Notes under the pieces: generated by a model
Database searches by the model: none
The model's input: only the letters and a program-made list of their open reading frames with translations
Told to the model about the DNA's origin: nothing
In this document: one piece after another, positions 15,024 to 24,363 of the stretch
Numbering within the stretch: position 1 is the first letter of the stretch
How the letters are laid out: the number at the start of each line of letters is the position of its first letter
NCBI GenBank assembly: GCA_910579175.1
Contig: CAJTTB010000010.1
Span: 44,795 to 108,794, forward strand
From: an uncultured Oscillospiraceae bacterium
GTDB taxonomy: Bacteria; Bacillota; Clostridia; Oscillospirales; Ruminococcaceae
DNA length: 64,000 nt
Direction of reading: 5' to 3'
Program-made: the position numbers and the translations under genes

Positions 15024-17640
15024 ATTCTTCTTCTGATTCTAACATCTCTTGTGAAGCCAACTCTTGTTCTAATTGTTGTGTTTCCAATTCAGCTTGTTGT
15101 AAATTTTCTTCTTCTGTCTGTTCGACTAAAGCAGTTTCTTGATCGTCTTCGTGTTCTGCCCTCGCAATGGCAACAAGTCTATTCTCTTCTGCTAGACGCA
15201 TAACCCGCACACCGGACGCATGACGCGACATAATGTTCACATCACTCACTCGGATACGGATAATAACACCATCGTCGGAAATCATAATCAAATCGTCATC
15301 TTCATCAACCACTTTGATACCTGCCACATAACCTTTACTATCGGAAACTTTATAATTGATCTTTCCAAAACCGCCTCGATTTTGAATGGTATATTCTGAA
15401 ATCTGACTACGTCTTCCTCTACCCCTGTCTGTAACGGTCATAACGGTGGCATTTGGACGCAATCGCGCCATACCCACTACTACATCATTCCCACGCAGTT
15501 TGATGGCTTTTACGCCCCTTGCTGTGCGTGAGAGAGGACGTGCATCCTGTTCACTAATTCTAATCGCCATACCGTTGCGCGTTGCGATTAACAATTCGTG
15601 ATTGCCATTGGTGAGTTTTGCAAAGGCAAGTTCATCTTCCTCGTTAAGATGAATGGCAATCAAACCATTTTTCCGCACATTTTTGTAAGCGCTTAGTTCC
15701 GTTCGCTTAATCAATCCCTTTTTGGTTACCATAACCAAGTATTGATTTGGATTAAAGTCTTTCACACTAATCATATAGGCAATTTTTTCATCTGGTTCCA
15801 AACTTAATAAATTTACGATATTGGTTCCTTTTGAGGTGCGGCTGCCTTCTGGCAACTGATAACATTTTAAACGATGCATTCTGCCCTGATTGGTGATAAA
15901 CAGAATATAATCATGTGTGGAACAGACAAATAATTCTTCTACAAAGTCTTCTTCACGCTGAGTCATACCGGAGACACCTCGACCCCCGCGATTTTGTGTC
16001 TTGTATACGGCAGAGGGAAGGCGTTTGATGTATCCAAAATGCGTTAAAGTCACAACACTTTCCTCTTCTGGAATCAAATCTTCAATGTCTACCTCGCCAC
16101 TGATCATCTGAATATCTGTCTTTCTCTCATCACCATATTTGCGGCGAATTTCTGCCATCTCATTTTTGATGATATCAATGACCAATTGATGGTTTTGCAA
16201 AATTTCTTCTAGTTCTTCTATACGCTGCATAATAGCTGTATATTCGTTTTCTATTTTCTGACGTTCTAGACCAGAAAGTTGACCCAATCTCATTGCAACA
16301 ATTGCGGAAGCCTGCACTTCATCCAGATAAACTCCATCCGTTCCATAATCCACCAACTTCACTTCTTGGGTATAAATAACACCTTCTGCAGGTTTAAAAC
16401 AGCGCTCCATCAGGGCTATTTTCGCACTGTTTTGGTCTTTGGAGCTGCAGATAATCCGAATGACTTCTTCAATAAAATCAAGAGCAACATTCAGCCCTCT
16501 TAAAATATGCGCACGTGCTTGTGCCTTTTTTAAATCAAAAGCAGTTCTTCTGCGAATGACATCGACCTGAAAATCAATATAATTATCTAGGATTTCTTTG
16601 AGTGTCATAATTTGAGGCTGTCCATCTACCAAAGCCAACAAAATTACTCCAATTGTTTCCTGGAGTTGACTATAGCGGTATAACTGGTTGAGTATTACCT
16701 GTACATTGGCATCCCTTTTTAGCTCGATGACAATTCTCATACCATCGCGGTCTGATTCATCTCTTAAATCAGAAATACCCTCAATGCGTTTATCCTTTAC
16801 CAAATTGGCAATGCTCTGCAACAGTCTAGCTTTGTTGACCATATAGGGAATTTCCGTTACCACTATGCGAGAACGATTGTTTTTAAAATCCTCTATTTCT
16901 GTCTTGGCACGCAAAATCACCTTTCCTCTTCCGGTGGCATAAGCTGCGCGAATACCAGCATAACCCATAATGATGCCACCTGTGGGAAAATCAGGACCTT
17001 TGATATACTCCATGATTTCACTTAACTCTGCATCTGGATGTTCCATCACAAAATCGACTGCATCAATGACTTCTCTTAAATTATGTGGTGGGATATTGGT
17101 TGCCATACCGACTGCAATTCCTGTAGAACCATTGACTAGTAAATTTGGAAAACGAGAGGGAAGTACAACGGGTTCTCTTCTACTGTCATCATAGTTTGAG
17201 GTAAAGTCCACTGTTTCTTTTTCGATATCAGTGAGCATTTCCAGGGAAATTTTGCTCATACGAGATTCTGTATAACGATATGCTGCTGCTGGGTCTCCAT
17301 CAATAGAACCAAAATTTCCATGTCCATCCACCAGTGGATAACGCAAAGAAAAATCCTGTGCCAATCGCACCAAAGCATCATAAACCGAACTATCTCCATG
17401 AGGATGGTAACGACCTAATACGCTACCGACTGAAGTCGCGCATTTTCGATAAGCTTTATCTGGTGTAAGTCCATCTTCATGCATGGTATATAAAATTCTT
17501 CGATGAACAGGTTTTAAACCATCCCTGACATCTGGCAATGCACGACTGACAATGACCGACATAGAATAATCTAGAAAGGATTTTTTCATTTCCTTTTCGA
17601 TATCCCTCTGTATGATATGTGATTGATCTGTATTATACAA
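15022..17640 (-). CDS. gyrA: DNA gyrase subunit A
   Basis: 872 residues, a full-length breakage-reunion subunit of gyrase. The winged-helix region contains HPHGDSSVYDA (residues 79-89); Ser84 and Asp88 occupy the quinolone-resistance positions in their susceptible form. The catalytic Tyr is Tyr123 in AAAYRYTE. The C-terminal beta-pinwheel carries GyrA-box-like sequence QNRGGRG (about residue 535-541) and ends in an acidic Glu/Gln tail. Start is TTG at 17640 with AAAGGTGGA about 8 bases upstream. Element D lies 54 bases upstream, separating gyrA from the dnaA-gyrB transcript. Confidence 0.98.
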   Translation of the reverse strand: MYNTDQSHIIQRDIEKEMKKSFLDYSMSVIVSRALPDVRDGLKPVHRRILYTMHEDGLTPDKAYRKCATSVGSVLGRYHPHGDSSVYDALVRLAQDFSLRYPLVDGHGNFGSIDGDPAAAYRYTESRMSKISLEMLTDIEKETVDFTSNYDDSRREPVVLPSRFPNLLVNGSTGIAVGMATNIPPHNLREVIDAVDFVMEHPDAELSEIMEYIKGPDFPTGGIIMGYAGIRAAYATGRGKVILRAKTEIEDFKNNRSRIVVTEIPYMVNKARLLQSIANLVKDKRIEGISDLRDESDRDGMRIVIELKRDANVQVILNQLYRYSQLQETIGVILLALVDGQPQIMTLKEILDNYIDFQVDVIRRRTAFDLKKAQARAHILRGLNVALDFIEEVIRIICSSKDQNSAKIALMERCFKPAEGVIYTQEVKLVDYGTDGVYLDEVQASAIVAMRLGQLSGLERQKIENEYTAIMQRIEELEEILQNHQLVIDIIKNEMAEIRRKYGDERKTDIQMISGEVDIEDLIPEEESVVTLTHFGYIKRLPSAVYKTQNRGGRGVSGMTQREEDFVEELFVCSTHDYILFITNQGRMHRLKCYQLPEGSRTSKGTNIVNLLSLEPDEKIAYMISVKDFNPNQYLVMVTKKGLIKRTELSAYKNVRKNGLIAIHLNEEDELAFAKLTNGNHELLIATRNGMAIRISEQDARPLSRTARGVKAIKLRGNDVVVGMARLRPNATVMTVTDRGRGRRSQISEYTIQNRGGFGKINYKVSDSKGYVAGIKVVDEDDDLIMISDDGVIIRIRVSDVNIMSRHASGVRVMRLAEENRLVAIARAEHEDDQETALVEQTEEENLQQAELETQQLEQELASQEMLESEEE

Positions 17641-17931
17641 CTTTTATTCCACCTTTCACAGCAGCATATCCCAATGGGATAATGGCTATATATCGTGACA
17701 TCCTCCTCACTCTATCAAGACTGAGGCTTCCTCTTGCCAAATGCAAGCAGTCGGTTCTCGCTTGAATAGAAACCGTGTACAGTATCAGTGAGCGAACCCC
17801 GCGTGTCGCGCGGTTATGATATCTTTTTATGATTGCATATGCGAATTATTTTTGCATTGATTGTCATAATCGCTATGCGAATCGACAAATTTTTCATTTC
17901 TGTATTTGAGCAGAATTTGAATTTATTTATG

Positions 17932-18363
17932 CTAGCCACCATTATTTTCCCTTTTTTTCCGTTTGTCTTCTGGACCTTGACTTTCTATATAGTTTTTCAT
18001 GATATCTGTGGTTGTTTCACCTGTTGTCAATAGGCAAAAACTTTGACTCCAAAAACACTCTTTCCATAACTTGTTTCGTATTTGGGGAAATTCTTTTTTT
18101 AACAGGCGGCTGCTTGCACTTTTATAGGCATTGATAAATTTACTGATTTGTGTATTTGGGTGTGCTTTAAATAAGATATGCACATAATCTTTGTCATAGT
18201 GCCATGCTTGTAAGTCCATATTATAATTTGGAGCAATATATGCAAAAATTTCTTTCGCTCGATTGGAAATATCATCATCAAATATTTGTCTTCGATATTT
18301 TACAACAAGTATAAGGTGATAATACAATAGAAATACTGAATGTGAATTACTATCTAATTTCAT
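17932..18363 (-). CDS. tnpA: IS200/IS605 TnpA-like transposase with altered HUH motif
   Basis: 143 residues, normal size for Y1 transposases, which cut and join single-stranded IS ends. The fold is recognisable: SVFLLYYHLILVVKYRR, NAYKSASSRLLKKEFPQIR, LWKECFWSQSFCLLTTG, and the catalytic-Tyr helix IMKNYIESQG (Tyr125). The HUH motif, normally His-hydrophobic-His after DKD, reads Tyr60-Val61-His62 (codon TAT, one transition from CAT). The first metal-binding His is therefore missing, and the enzyme is probably inactive or impaired. The reading frame is otherwise intact. A serine/glutamate-rich basic tail ends the protein. Confidence 0.88.
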   Translation of the reverse strand: MKLDSNSHSVFLLYYHLILVVKYRRQIFDDDISNRAKEIFAYIAPNYNMDLQAWHYDKDYVHILFKAHPNTQISKFINAYKSASSRLLKKEFPQIRNKLWKECFWSQSFCLLTTGETTTDIMKNYIESQGPEDKRKKRENNGG

Positions 18364-18440
18364 TTTAATATCAGTCCTTTACGTTTCATCGACTGAAGTT
18401 ATTATATCGTATATTTCTTTTGTTTGTCAATCTTTTATCA

Positions 18441-18464
18441 CAGGTACCACTCACCCCATACCTG
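18441..18464 (-). repeat. Left-end hairpin of element D
   Basis: CAGGTA ... TACCTG imperfect stem with GGGGTGAGTGG in the loop, the kind of subterminal hairpin TnpA recognises. Confidence 0.6.
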
Positions 18465-18495
18465 AAATGTTTCATAAAAATATAAAGTGTTGCTA

Positions 18496-19215
18496 TCAAT
18501 CTAGTTTCAAATAGTCTTTTGGCAGATTCTCCGATAACAATTTAGAAATATTTTCCACCTGCTCATAACAACAGCGCTTTGGCAGGATAAATACATGTGC
18601 TTTTTGATACCCTATGATAAATAAATCCGAAGTTTCCCATACACGCAACTTTTGGTCTTTGTAATATAAGACATTTTGTTGTTCTCCTTCTCCCACAATC
18701 AGCGCATTGTCATAAATGGTTATTTGATACTGCTCTTGCCGTTGTTGTTTTTGAAGTATCTTGACTGTCTGATGAATATGGTTAAATGGAAAATACCAAA
18801 TAAATCCCAGGGCAGCAACGGTTAAAACACACATAAATACACCCATTTTAGAATCTGGTTGTTGCACAACTTGAATCAGGTAACAAACAAATAAAATGGC
18901 AATGATCAGACTACAGATAATATTTTTTTTATAAATGGTGTACCTCTGAAAGATTTGCAGTGCTTTTTTTACTTCTTCTGGGCGAAATTCATAGGTTATA
19001 TGAATGCCTTGCCGATTTTTAAATTCTTGCCATTGTGTATCTGTGATGGCAATGGTTGGTGCTTCATCGAAACTGTCTGCAACCAGTCCATTTTGTGAAA
19101 TCGTTCGCTCTGTAATATCTTTGATTAGATTTTGTTCAATTTCCTGCTCTACTGAAATTGGCTGAGGGTTTTCAACAAATTTTTCTGATGACTGTTGAAT
19201 TTCTTTTTTATTCAA
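18496..19215 (-). CDS. YcxB-like membrane protein
   Basis: 239 residues. An N-terminal hydrophilic region of about 85 residues is followed by YEFRPEEVKKALQIFQRYT, two membrane segments (ICSLIIAILFVCYLIQVV; GVFMCVLTVAALGFIWYF) and a C-terminal domain QITIYDNALIVGEGEQQNVLYYKD that matches the YcxB C-terminal pattern. It lies 14 bases after gyrB in the origin operon, with AAAAGGAGC as RBS. Function in this position is unknown; the neighbourhood suggests only co-transcription. Confidence 0.65.
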   Translation of the reverse strand: MNKKEIQQSSEKFVENPQPISVEQEIEQNLIKDITERTISQNGLVADSFDEAPTIAITDTQWQEFKNRQGIHITYEFRPEEVKKALQIFQRYTIYKKNIICSLIIAILFVCYLIQVVQQPDSKMGVFMCVLTVAALGFIWYFPFNHIHQTVKILQKQQRQEQYQITIYDNALIVGEGEQQNVLYYKDQKLRVWETSDLFIIGYQKAHVFILPKRCCYEQVENISKLLSENLPKDYLKLD

Positions 19216-19229
19216 GTTTTTGCTCCTTT

Positions 19230-21161
19230 TTATATATCTAAGTTTTGAACATATCTTGCATTTTTTTCAATAAAGTCACGTCGAGGTTCTACCTTTTCCC
19301 CCATCAAAATCGTAAATATTTCGTCGGCAGAAGCTGCATCGTCCATCTCCACTTGAATCATTGTACGACGTTCTGGATCCATAGTCGTTTCCCAAAGCTG
19401 TTCTGGGTCCATCTCACCCAATCCTTTATATCTTTGAATATCTACTTTTGCCTGATTTTCACCAGAAAGCTCGCGAATATAATTGTCTCTTTGTTTATCG
19501 CTATAAGCATAGCGCACCTGTTTTCCCCGGCTTAATTTAAACAGAGGAGGTTGTGCTAAAAATACATGTCCCTGTTCAATTAATGGACGCATAAACCGAA
19601 AGAAAAATGTCAACAACAGTGTTCTAATATGAGAACCATCTACATCGGCATCTGCCATAATGATCACTTTTCCATATCTGAGTTTGGTCAAATCAAAATC
19701 CTCTCCAATACCAGTCCCCAATGCAGTGACAACTGGCATTAATTTTTCATTGCCATATACTTTGTCTAATCTGGCTTTTTCCACATTGAGCATCTTTCCC
19801 CAAAGAGGCAAAATTGCTTGAAAACGGCGGTCACGTCCCGATTTCGCAGAACCACCTGCGGAATCACCTTCCACAATATAAATTTCAGTATAACTGGAAT
19901 CTCGTTCAGAACAATCTGCTAATTTCCCGGGCAAAGCAGCTGATTCTAATACAGATTTACGGCGGGTAAGTTCTCTTGCCTTTCTCGCTGCTTCTCTTGC
20001 ACGCTGCGCATTGACTGCTTTATCAAAAATACTGCGTACAACTGCTGGATTCTCCTCAAAATAATTGGTGAGTTTTTCAGAGACCAAACTGTCCACTAAA
20101 GGACGTGCCTCTGGATTTCCCAGTTTTCCTTTTACCTGGCTGTCAAATTCACAATCGGTCAATTTGATGGAAATAATAGCAGTCAAACCTTCTCTGACAT
20201 CATCTCCAGACAATTTTGGATCAGATTCCTTGAGTAAATTGTGTTTCTTCCCATAATCATTAAAAACTCTAGTCAGTGCATTTTTAAATCCAGTTTCATG
20301 AGTACCACCGTCAATGGTGTGTACATTATTTGCAAAGGACATGATCACTTCATTGTAGCTGTCATTGTATTGCATGGCAATTTCCGCTACTGCATCGCCA
20401 ATTTCTTTTTTGAGATAGATAATTTCGTCATGTAATACTTCTTGTTGCTTTGTAGAATGAATATGTTCCACAAAACTGCAAATACCACCTTCATAACAGA
20501 GTGTTTCTTCTAGTATGTGATTGGAATCTCTTTTATCTGTTAACTTAATGGTGACTCCAGCATTTAAGAATGCTTGTTCGCGCAATCGTTTTAACAGTAC
20601 TTCATATTCGTATTCGGTTGTTTCAAAAATGTTTCCGTCTGCCTTGAATATTACTTCCGTTCCTGTTTTTGTAGTGGTTCCCACTTCTTTGAGTGCTTCT
20701 TGATAATCTCCATGTTCAAAATACTGAAAGTATTCATGTTCTCCGTTAAAAATTCTCAGCTCTAAAAATTCACTCAGTGCATTGACGACAGAAGCGCCTA
20801 CTCCATGCAATCCACCTGCCATTTTGTAACCACCGCCGCCAAATTTTCCACCAGCATGGAGAATCGTATATACAACTGTTGCAGCAGAGATTCCCTCTTT
20901 TGGATGAATTCCAATTGGAATTCCGCGACCGTTGTCAGTGACTTTAATAATATTGTCTGGGAGGATTTCCACTGTAATTTCATCGCAATATCCTGCTAAT
21001 GCTTCATCAATTGCATTGTCAACAATCTCATATACCAGATGATGTAAGCCTTTTGGACCAGTAGAGCCGATATACATACCTGGTCTTTTTCGAACTGCTT
21101 CTAATCCTTCTAGTACTTGTATTTGATTTTCATCGTAATTTTGATTGTTTTTGTTCTCCAT
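19230..21161 (-). CDS. gyrB: DNA gyrase subunit B
   Basis: 643 residues, typical clostridial length. GHKL ATPase motifs: EIVDNAIDEALAGYCD, VTDNGRGIPIG and GGKFGGGGYKMAGGLHGVGASVVNALSE. Toprim motifs: EGDSAGGSAKSGRDR and DADVDGSHIRTLLLTF. The C-terminus has QRYKGLGEMDPEQLWETTMDP, the GyrA-contact region. RBS GGAGGCTCAT lies just before ATG 21161, and remB ends 9 bases upstream, so the genes are co-transcribed from the dnaA side. Confidence 0.98.
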   Translation of the reverse strand: MENKNNQNYDENQIQVLEGLEAVRKRPGMYIGSTGPKGLHHLVYEIVDNAIDEALAGYCDEITVEILPDNIIKVTDNGRGIPIGIHPKEGISAATVVYTILHAGGKFGGGGYKMAGGLHGVGASVVNALSEFLELRIFNGEHEYFQYFEHGDYQEALKEVGTTTKTGTEVIFKADGNIFETTEYEYEVLLKRLREQAFLNAGVTIKLTDKRDSNHILEETLCYEGGICSFVEHIHSTKQQEVLHDEIIYLKKEIGDAVAEIAMQYNDSYNEVIMSFANNVHTIDGGTHETGFKNALTRVFNDYGKKHNLLKESDPKLSGDDVREGLTAIISIKLTDCEFDSQVKGKLGNPEARPLVDSLVSEKLTNYFEENPAVVRSIFDKAVNAQRAREAARKARELTRRKSVLESAALPGKLADCSERDSSYTEIYIVEGDSAGGSAKSGRDRRFQAILPLWGKMLNVEKARLDKVYGNEKLMPVVTALGTGIGEDFDLTKLRYGKVIIMADADVDGSHIRTLLLTFFFRFMRPLIEQGHVFLAQPPLFKLSRGKQVRYAYSDKQRDNYIRELSGENQAKVDIQRYKGLGEMDPEQLWETTMDPERRTMIQVEMDDAASADEIFTILMGEKVEPRRDFIEKNARYVQNLDI

Positions 21162-21170
21162 ATGAGCCTC

Positions 21171-21443
21171 CTATTTTTTTATTTGTTTGATATAAGTTGC
21201 TTGTGCTCTCTTTAACAGTGTTTGTGCTGATATTTGAGAGATATAGACGATTGTTTTGGCATTGTTGCGGCAGATAATAAAGGATTTTGGCATTTCATAA
21301 GATACATTTTGTATCTGTTGGTGTTTGGTAGAACTTGATAGAAATTCTCTGGTAAACTTTGAGACAGATGTGTTTTCGATGTCAAAGATTCCTATGATAT
21401 CTTGCGTCTTTATCATGGTTTCTTGACCCAAATGAAGGTACAA
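21171..21443 (-). CDS. remB: RemB/YaaB (DUF370) extracellular matrix regulator
   Basis: 90 residues starting at TTG 21443. The first in-frame ATG (21452) abuts the AGGAG, while the TTG is 9 bases from it and gives MYLHLGQET, the family N-terminus. The sequence continues TQDIIGIFDIENTSVSKFTREFLSS and ends with a Lys-rich tail. The family includes B. subtilis RemB, encoded between recF and gyrB and linked to biofilm gene control. The same position here supports the call. Confidence 0.85.
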   Translation of the reverse strand: MYLHLGQETMIKTQDIIGIFDIENTSVSKFTREFLSSSTKHQQIQNVSYEMPKSFIICRNNAKTIVYISQISAQTLLKRAQATYIKQIKK

Positions 21444-21455
21444 TTGTATCATCTC

Positions 21456-22580
21456 CTATATGTTTAAATCTGTCACATTTACAATGCGTCCTTGTCTGAT
21501 TTCAAATATTTTTCCTTGTCTTAACTGTTGTAGGGTTGATTTGTCGCAACAGGTGATAAAAACCTGTTGTCCTTTTACATGATTTAAGATATAGTTTTGA
21601 CGTTTGTTGTCGAGTTCTGACATGACGTCATCAAGTAAGATAATTGGATCTTCTTTTGTGGTTTGTTTTAACAGTGCAGCTTCCCCTAATTTTAAGGCGA
21701 GTATACAACTTCGTTGCTGCCCTTGGGATCCAAATGTCTTTGCAGACATTTGATTGATGTGGATATCCAATTCATCTCGATGGATGCCAACTGAAGTAAA
21801 ACCGCATTTTATGTCCTGTTCTAAACAGGATTGGAGTTTGTCAAAGTAGTATTGAATGTGTTTGTCCTCATAACTTGAAATGGTGTTAATTTCCTCGAAA
21901 GCTGAGGATAAATATTGAATTTGTATTTGTTCTTCTCCTGATGAAATTCCGTTGTATATCTTTTTTACAATTTTTTCAAGTTGATAGATATAATCCTTTC
22001 GGTATATGGAAATAATTGTTCCAGTTTTTGATAATTGTAAATCCCAGATGTCTAATGTGTTCTTTAAATGCGGGTGATGATATAATTCTTTTAAAAGTGC
22101 ATTTCGTTGTAATAGTAATTTTTCATAAATGGTTAGGTATTGTATATATTGAGGAGTCAATTGAGAGAGTGCCAAATCAATAAAATGTCTTCTAGCCTTT
22201 GGGGATCCTTTGATTAAATCTGCGTCTAATGGTGAGAATATCACACAGTAGAAATGTCCAGATAAATCGGAAGATTTTTTTAATGGGACTTGATTCAACC
22301 ACAGTTTTTTTTGGTTAGAAATTTTGATTTGTGCTTTTTGTTCCCGCTTTGTATCTTCAAAGCAGATGGATAATTCTGCTTGTTTTTCATTTTGTTGGAT
22401 TAACTCATAGTTTTTTGTTGTTTTAAAGCTGGGATTTCCTGTGAATAGCCAAATGCTTTCTAAGATATTTGTTTTTCCCTGTGCATTGTCTCCACAAATA
22501 ATATTGATTTGATCACATGGTGACAAACAGATATCGGAGATGTTGCGATATCGTTTCAGGTTGATTTGTTTTAGTTTCAC
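21456..22580 (-). CDS. recF: DNA replication/repair protein RecF
   Basis: 374 residues. Walker A IICGDNAQGKTNILES (about 28-43), the RecF signature and Walker B region IILLDDVMSELDNKRQNYIL, and the ABC-like signature GSQGQQRSCILALKL. RecF loads RecA at gaps through RecOR; recR is in this window at 39150. It starts at ATG 22580 with AAAGGAGAG upstream, and only a few bases separate its end from remB. Confidence 0.97.
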   Translation of the reverse strand: MKLKQINLKRYRNISDICLSPCDQINIICGDNAQGKTNILESIWLFTGNPSFKTTKNYELIQQNEKQAELSICFEDTKREQKAQIKISNQKKLWLNQVPLKKSSDLSGHFYCVIFSPLDADLIKGSPKARRHFIDLALSQLTPQYIQYLTIYEKLLLQRNALLKELYHHPHLKNTLDIWDLQLSKTGTIISIYRKDYIYQLEKIVKKIYNGISSGEEQIQIQYLSSAFEEINTISSYEDKHIQYYFDKLQSCLEQDIKCGFTSVGIHRDELDIHINQMSAKTFGSQGQQRSCILALKLGEAALLKQTTKEDPIILLDDVMSELDNKRQNYILNHVKGQQVFITCCDKSTLQQLRQGKIFEIRQGRIVNVTDLNI

Positions 22581-22604
22581 ATTCTCTCCTTTGTTGTGCA
22601 GTAA

Positions 22605-22817
22605 TTAGATGATTTTAAATTGATACTTGTCAACTGTAATGGTATCGCCTTTGCGTAGTTTTTTACCTCGTTGCTGACAAATTTTTTGATTTACTACAAC
22701 AGTACCTTGTAAAATGAGTTCTTTTGCATGTCCACCTGTTTGAGCGATACCAGTTAGTTTTAGAAGTTGGTCTAATTTGATAAATTCTGTTGTGATTGTT
22801 ACATTCTTTTCTATCAT
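22605..22817 (-). CDS. yaaA: S4-domain RNA-binding protein YaaA
   Basis: 70 residues comprising one S4 domain: IKLDQLLKLTGIAQTGGHAKELILQGTVVVNQKICQQRGKKLRKGD. Homologues between dnaN and recF in Firmicutes are linked to 50S ribosome assembly. It lies 16 bases after dnaN, with AAGAGG RBS. Standard size and context. Confidence 0.95.
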   Translation of the reverse strand: MIEKNVTITTEFIKLDQLLKLTGIAQTGGHAKELILQGTVVVNQKICQQRGKKLRKGDTITVDKYQFKII

Positions 22818-22833
22818 GATAAAACCTCTTAAA

Positions 22834-23946
22834 TTAGTCTTTTAAACGTACAGGTAATACTAAGAATAAAAAGCTATTTCCCTGCATAGGTAAGATTTTA
22901 ATGGGGGATAATGGACCATTCATTTCTAGTAAGATTTTGTCGCTTTCGCTTGCTCTTAGAGCATCTAACATGTATTTGTTGTTAAAACCAATTTTGACAT
23001 TTTCTCCTTCTGTTCGTGAGGAAAAACTGTCTTGTATTTTGCCTAAAGAAGTTTCGCAGCTTAATTTTATGATATCTTCAAAAAATTCACATTTGATGGG
23101 ACTTTTAGTTCTGTCGTTGATGATAATAGATGCGCGATTGATGCTGTCTATAAAGTCTTTTGTTTCAATGGATACCTTTGTTTTACAATCTTTTGGGATT
23201 GCGTTGTGATAGTCTAAGAAATCTCCTTCTAGTAAACGTGAAATGATGTGGTATTCGGAGATTTCAAATATAATGTGTTTGTCTGAAACTAAAATTTGAA
23301 TATCTTCTGTGGGATCAAGATTGAGTTTTGATAGAATTTTTTGTATTTCATTGAGTGTTTTTCCTGGAACAATAAAATGATATGTGTCTGCTTGTGAAAT
23401 GGGTTCGGTTCTCATAGCTAGTCGGTAGCCGTCTACAGATACAACAGATAATTGTTGTGGTGTGATATCAAAGAGTGTTCCAGTGTAGATAGGGGTTTGT
23501 TCTGTTTGTGCAACTGCGAAAAGTGTTTGTGAAATCATATTTTTGAAGGTGCCTTGTTCCAATAGGAGTTGTTGATTTTGATTGATTTGAGGAATTTCGG
23601 GGTAATCTTCTGCATTTAATCCTGAAATGGTAAATTCGATGTCTTCACATTGAATTTGTGTCATTAGTTGAGCATTTGTACTTAGAGTAATATTTCCGTT
23701 TGGCATTTTGTTGATAATGTTTGTTAGAAGAGAGGCATTTAATATGATAGTTCCTTCTTCTTGAATGTGTGCTGTGATGTTTTTTGTAATACCCAATTCA
23801 AGATTGTATCCTGTAAGTGTAATTTGTTGATGGTCACATTTGATTAAAATTCCTTCTAAAGATGGAATTGTTGCTTTAGAAGTAACTGCAAGACAGACGA
23901 TATTGATAGCTTCTGCTAGGAGTGATTTGTCACAAGTGAATTTCAT
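22834..23946 (-). CDS. dnaN: DNA polymerase III beta sliding clamp
   Basis: 370 residues from ATG 23946, chosen because AGAAAGG is 8 bases upstream and MKFTCDKSLLAEAINIV matches the family start; an in-frame ATG at 23970 has no RBS. Three repeated clamp domains are visible, with PSLEGILIKCDHQQITLTGYNLELGI in domain I and the C-terminal SPIKILPMQGNSFLFLVLPVRLKD, where MPVRL is usual (here LPVRL). It is immediately downstream of the oriC unwinding region. Confidence 0.97.
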   Translation of the reverse strand: MKFTCDKSLLAEAINIVCLAVTSKATIPSLEGILIKCDHQQITLTGYNLELGITKNITAHIQEEGTIILNASLLTNIINKMPNGNITLSTNAQLMTQIQCEDIEFTISGLNAEDYPEIPQINQNQQLLLEQGTFKNMISQTLFAVAQTEQTPIYTGTLFDITPQQLSVVSVDGYRLAMRTEPISQADTYHFIVPGKTLNEIQKILSKLNLDPTEDIQILVSDKHIIFEISEYHIISRLLEGDFLDYHNAIPKDCKTKVSIETKDFIDSINRASIIINDRTKSPIKCEFFEDIIKLSCETSLGKIQDSFSSRTEGENVKIGFNNKYMLDALRASESDKILLEMNGPLSPIKILPMQGNSFLFLVLPVRLKD

Positions 23947-23970
23947 GGTTAGGATTACCTTTCTAAACAT

Positions 23971-24360
23971 TAAAATTTTATTTTTTATAATATAAATAAT
24001 ATATATAAATATAATAGTAGTAGTAATAGGGGGTGTTGAAAGTGTTGAAAACTCTGTAAACAGCGTAGTAAAGGGTATTGAGAGGTTTTTTGAAGTGTTG
24101 AATTAGTGTTGAAAAAATGTTGAAGAGTGTTGAAAAAAAAAGAATAGCGTGGAAATGTTGAAAACTTTGAGGGTTTTTATGTTGAAAAGTTGATAAAAAT
24201 GTTGAAAAGTTGGAAAAGAAAAAGGAAAAATAAAATTAGTACGTGGAAATGTTGAAAAGTAAATGTTGAAAGATGTTGAAAAGTCGGAGTAGAGCATTAA
24301 AAAAAAGGGAGTAATGGAAAGTTTTCAACATAGTTTTAAATTGTTTGTTGAAAAGTAAAA
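23971..24360. other. oriC: oriC core in the dnaA-dnaN gap: AT-rich unwinding stretch, DnaA-trio and DnaA-box array
   Basis: From left: an almost pure A/T stretch (23975-24013); a TAG-type trinucleotide run TAATAGTAGTAGTAATAG (24012-24029); five Gs (24029-24033); and two abutting boxes TGTTGAAAG (24034-24042) and TGTTGAAAA (24043-24051). This order matches the Bacillus subtilis unwinding module, where DnaA loads from tandem boxes across a GC patch onto the trio. Nine exact TGTTGAAAA and one reverse copy (24322) fill the rest, with variants ending in AAG, ATT and AGA. Confidence 0.85.
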
Positions 24361-24363
24361 GGG

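Larger units (their letters stand above)
17695..18473 (-). mobile_element. IS200-type element with tnpA and omega-RNA-like right end (element D)
   Basis: About 779 bp. The left end follows TTTAT and starts GAAACATTTCAGGTATG with hairpin CAGGTA...TACCTG (18441-18464). The right end has AACCGCGCGACACGCGGGG, GGCAAGAGGAAGCC and hairpin CCTCA/TGAGG ending GGATGTCAC at 17695. It encodes only a Y1 transposase (17932-18363). It sits between the YcxB-like gene and gyrA, both minus, with its right end pointing at the gyrA start. Confidence 0.85.

Noticed and set aside
24034..24360. Repeated TGTTGAAAA as plasmid iterons or a CRISPR
   Set aside because: Spacing is irregular, and the repeats flank dnaA next to an AT-rich stretch and a TAG run; a chromosomal DnaA-box array explains them better.
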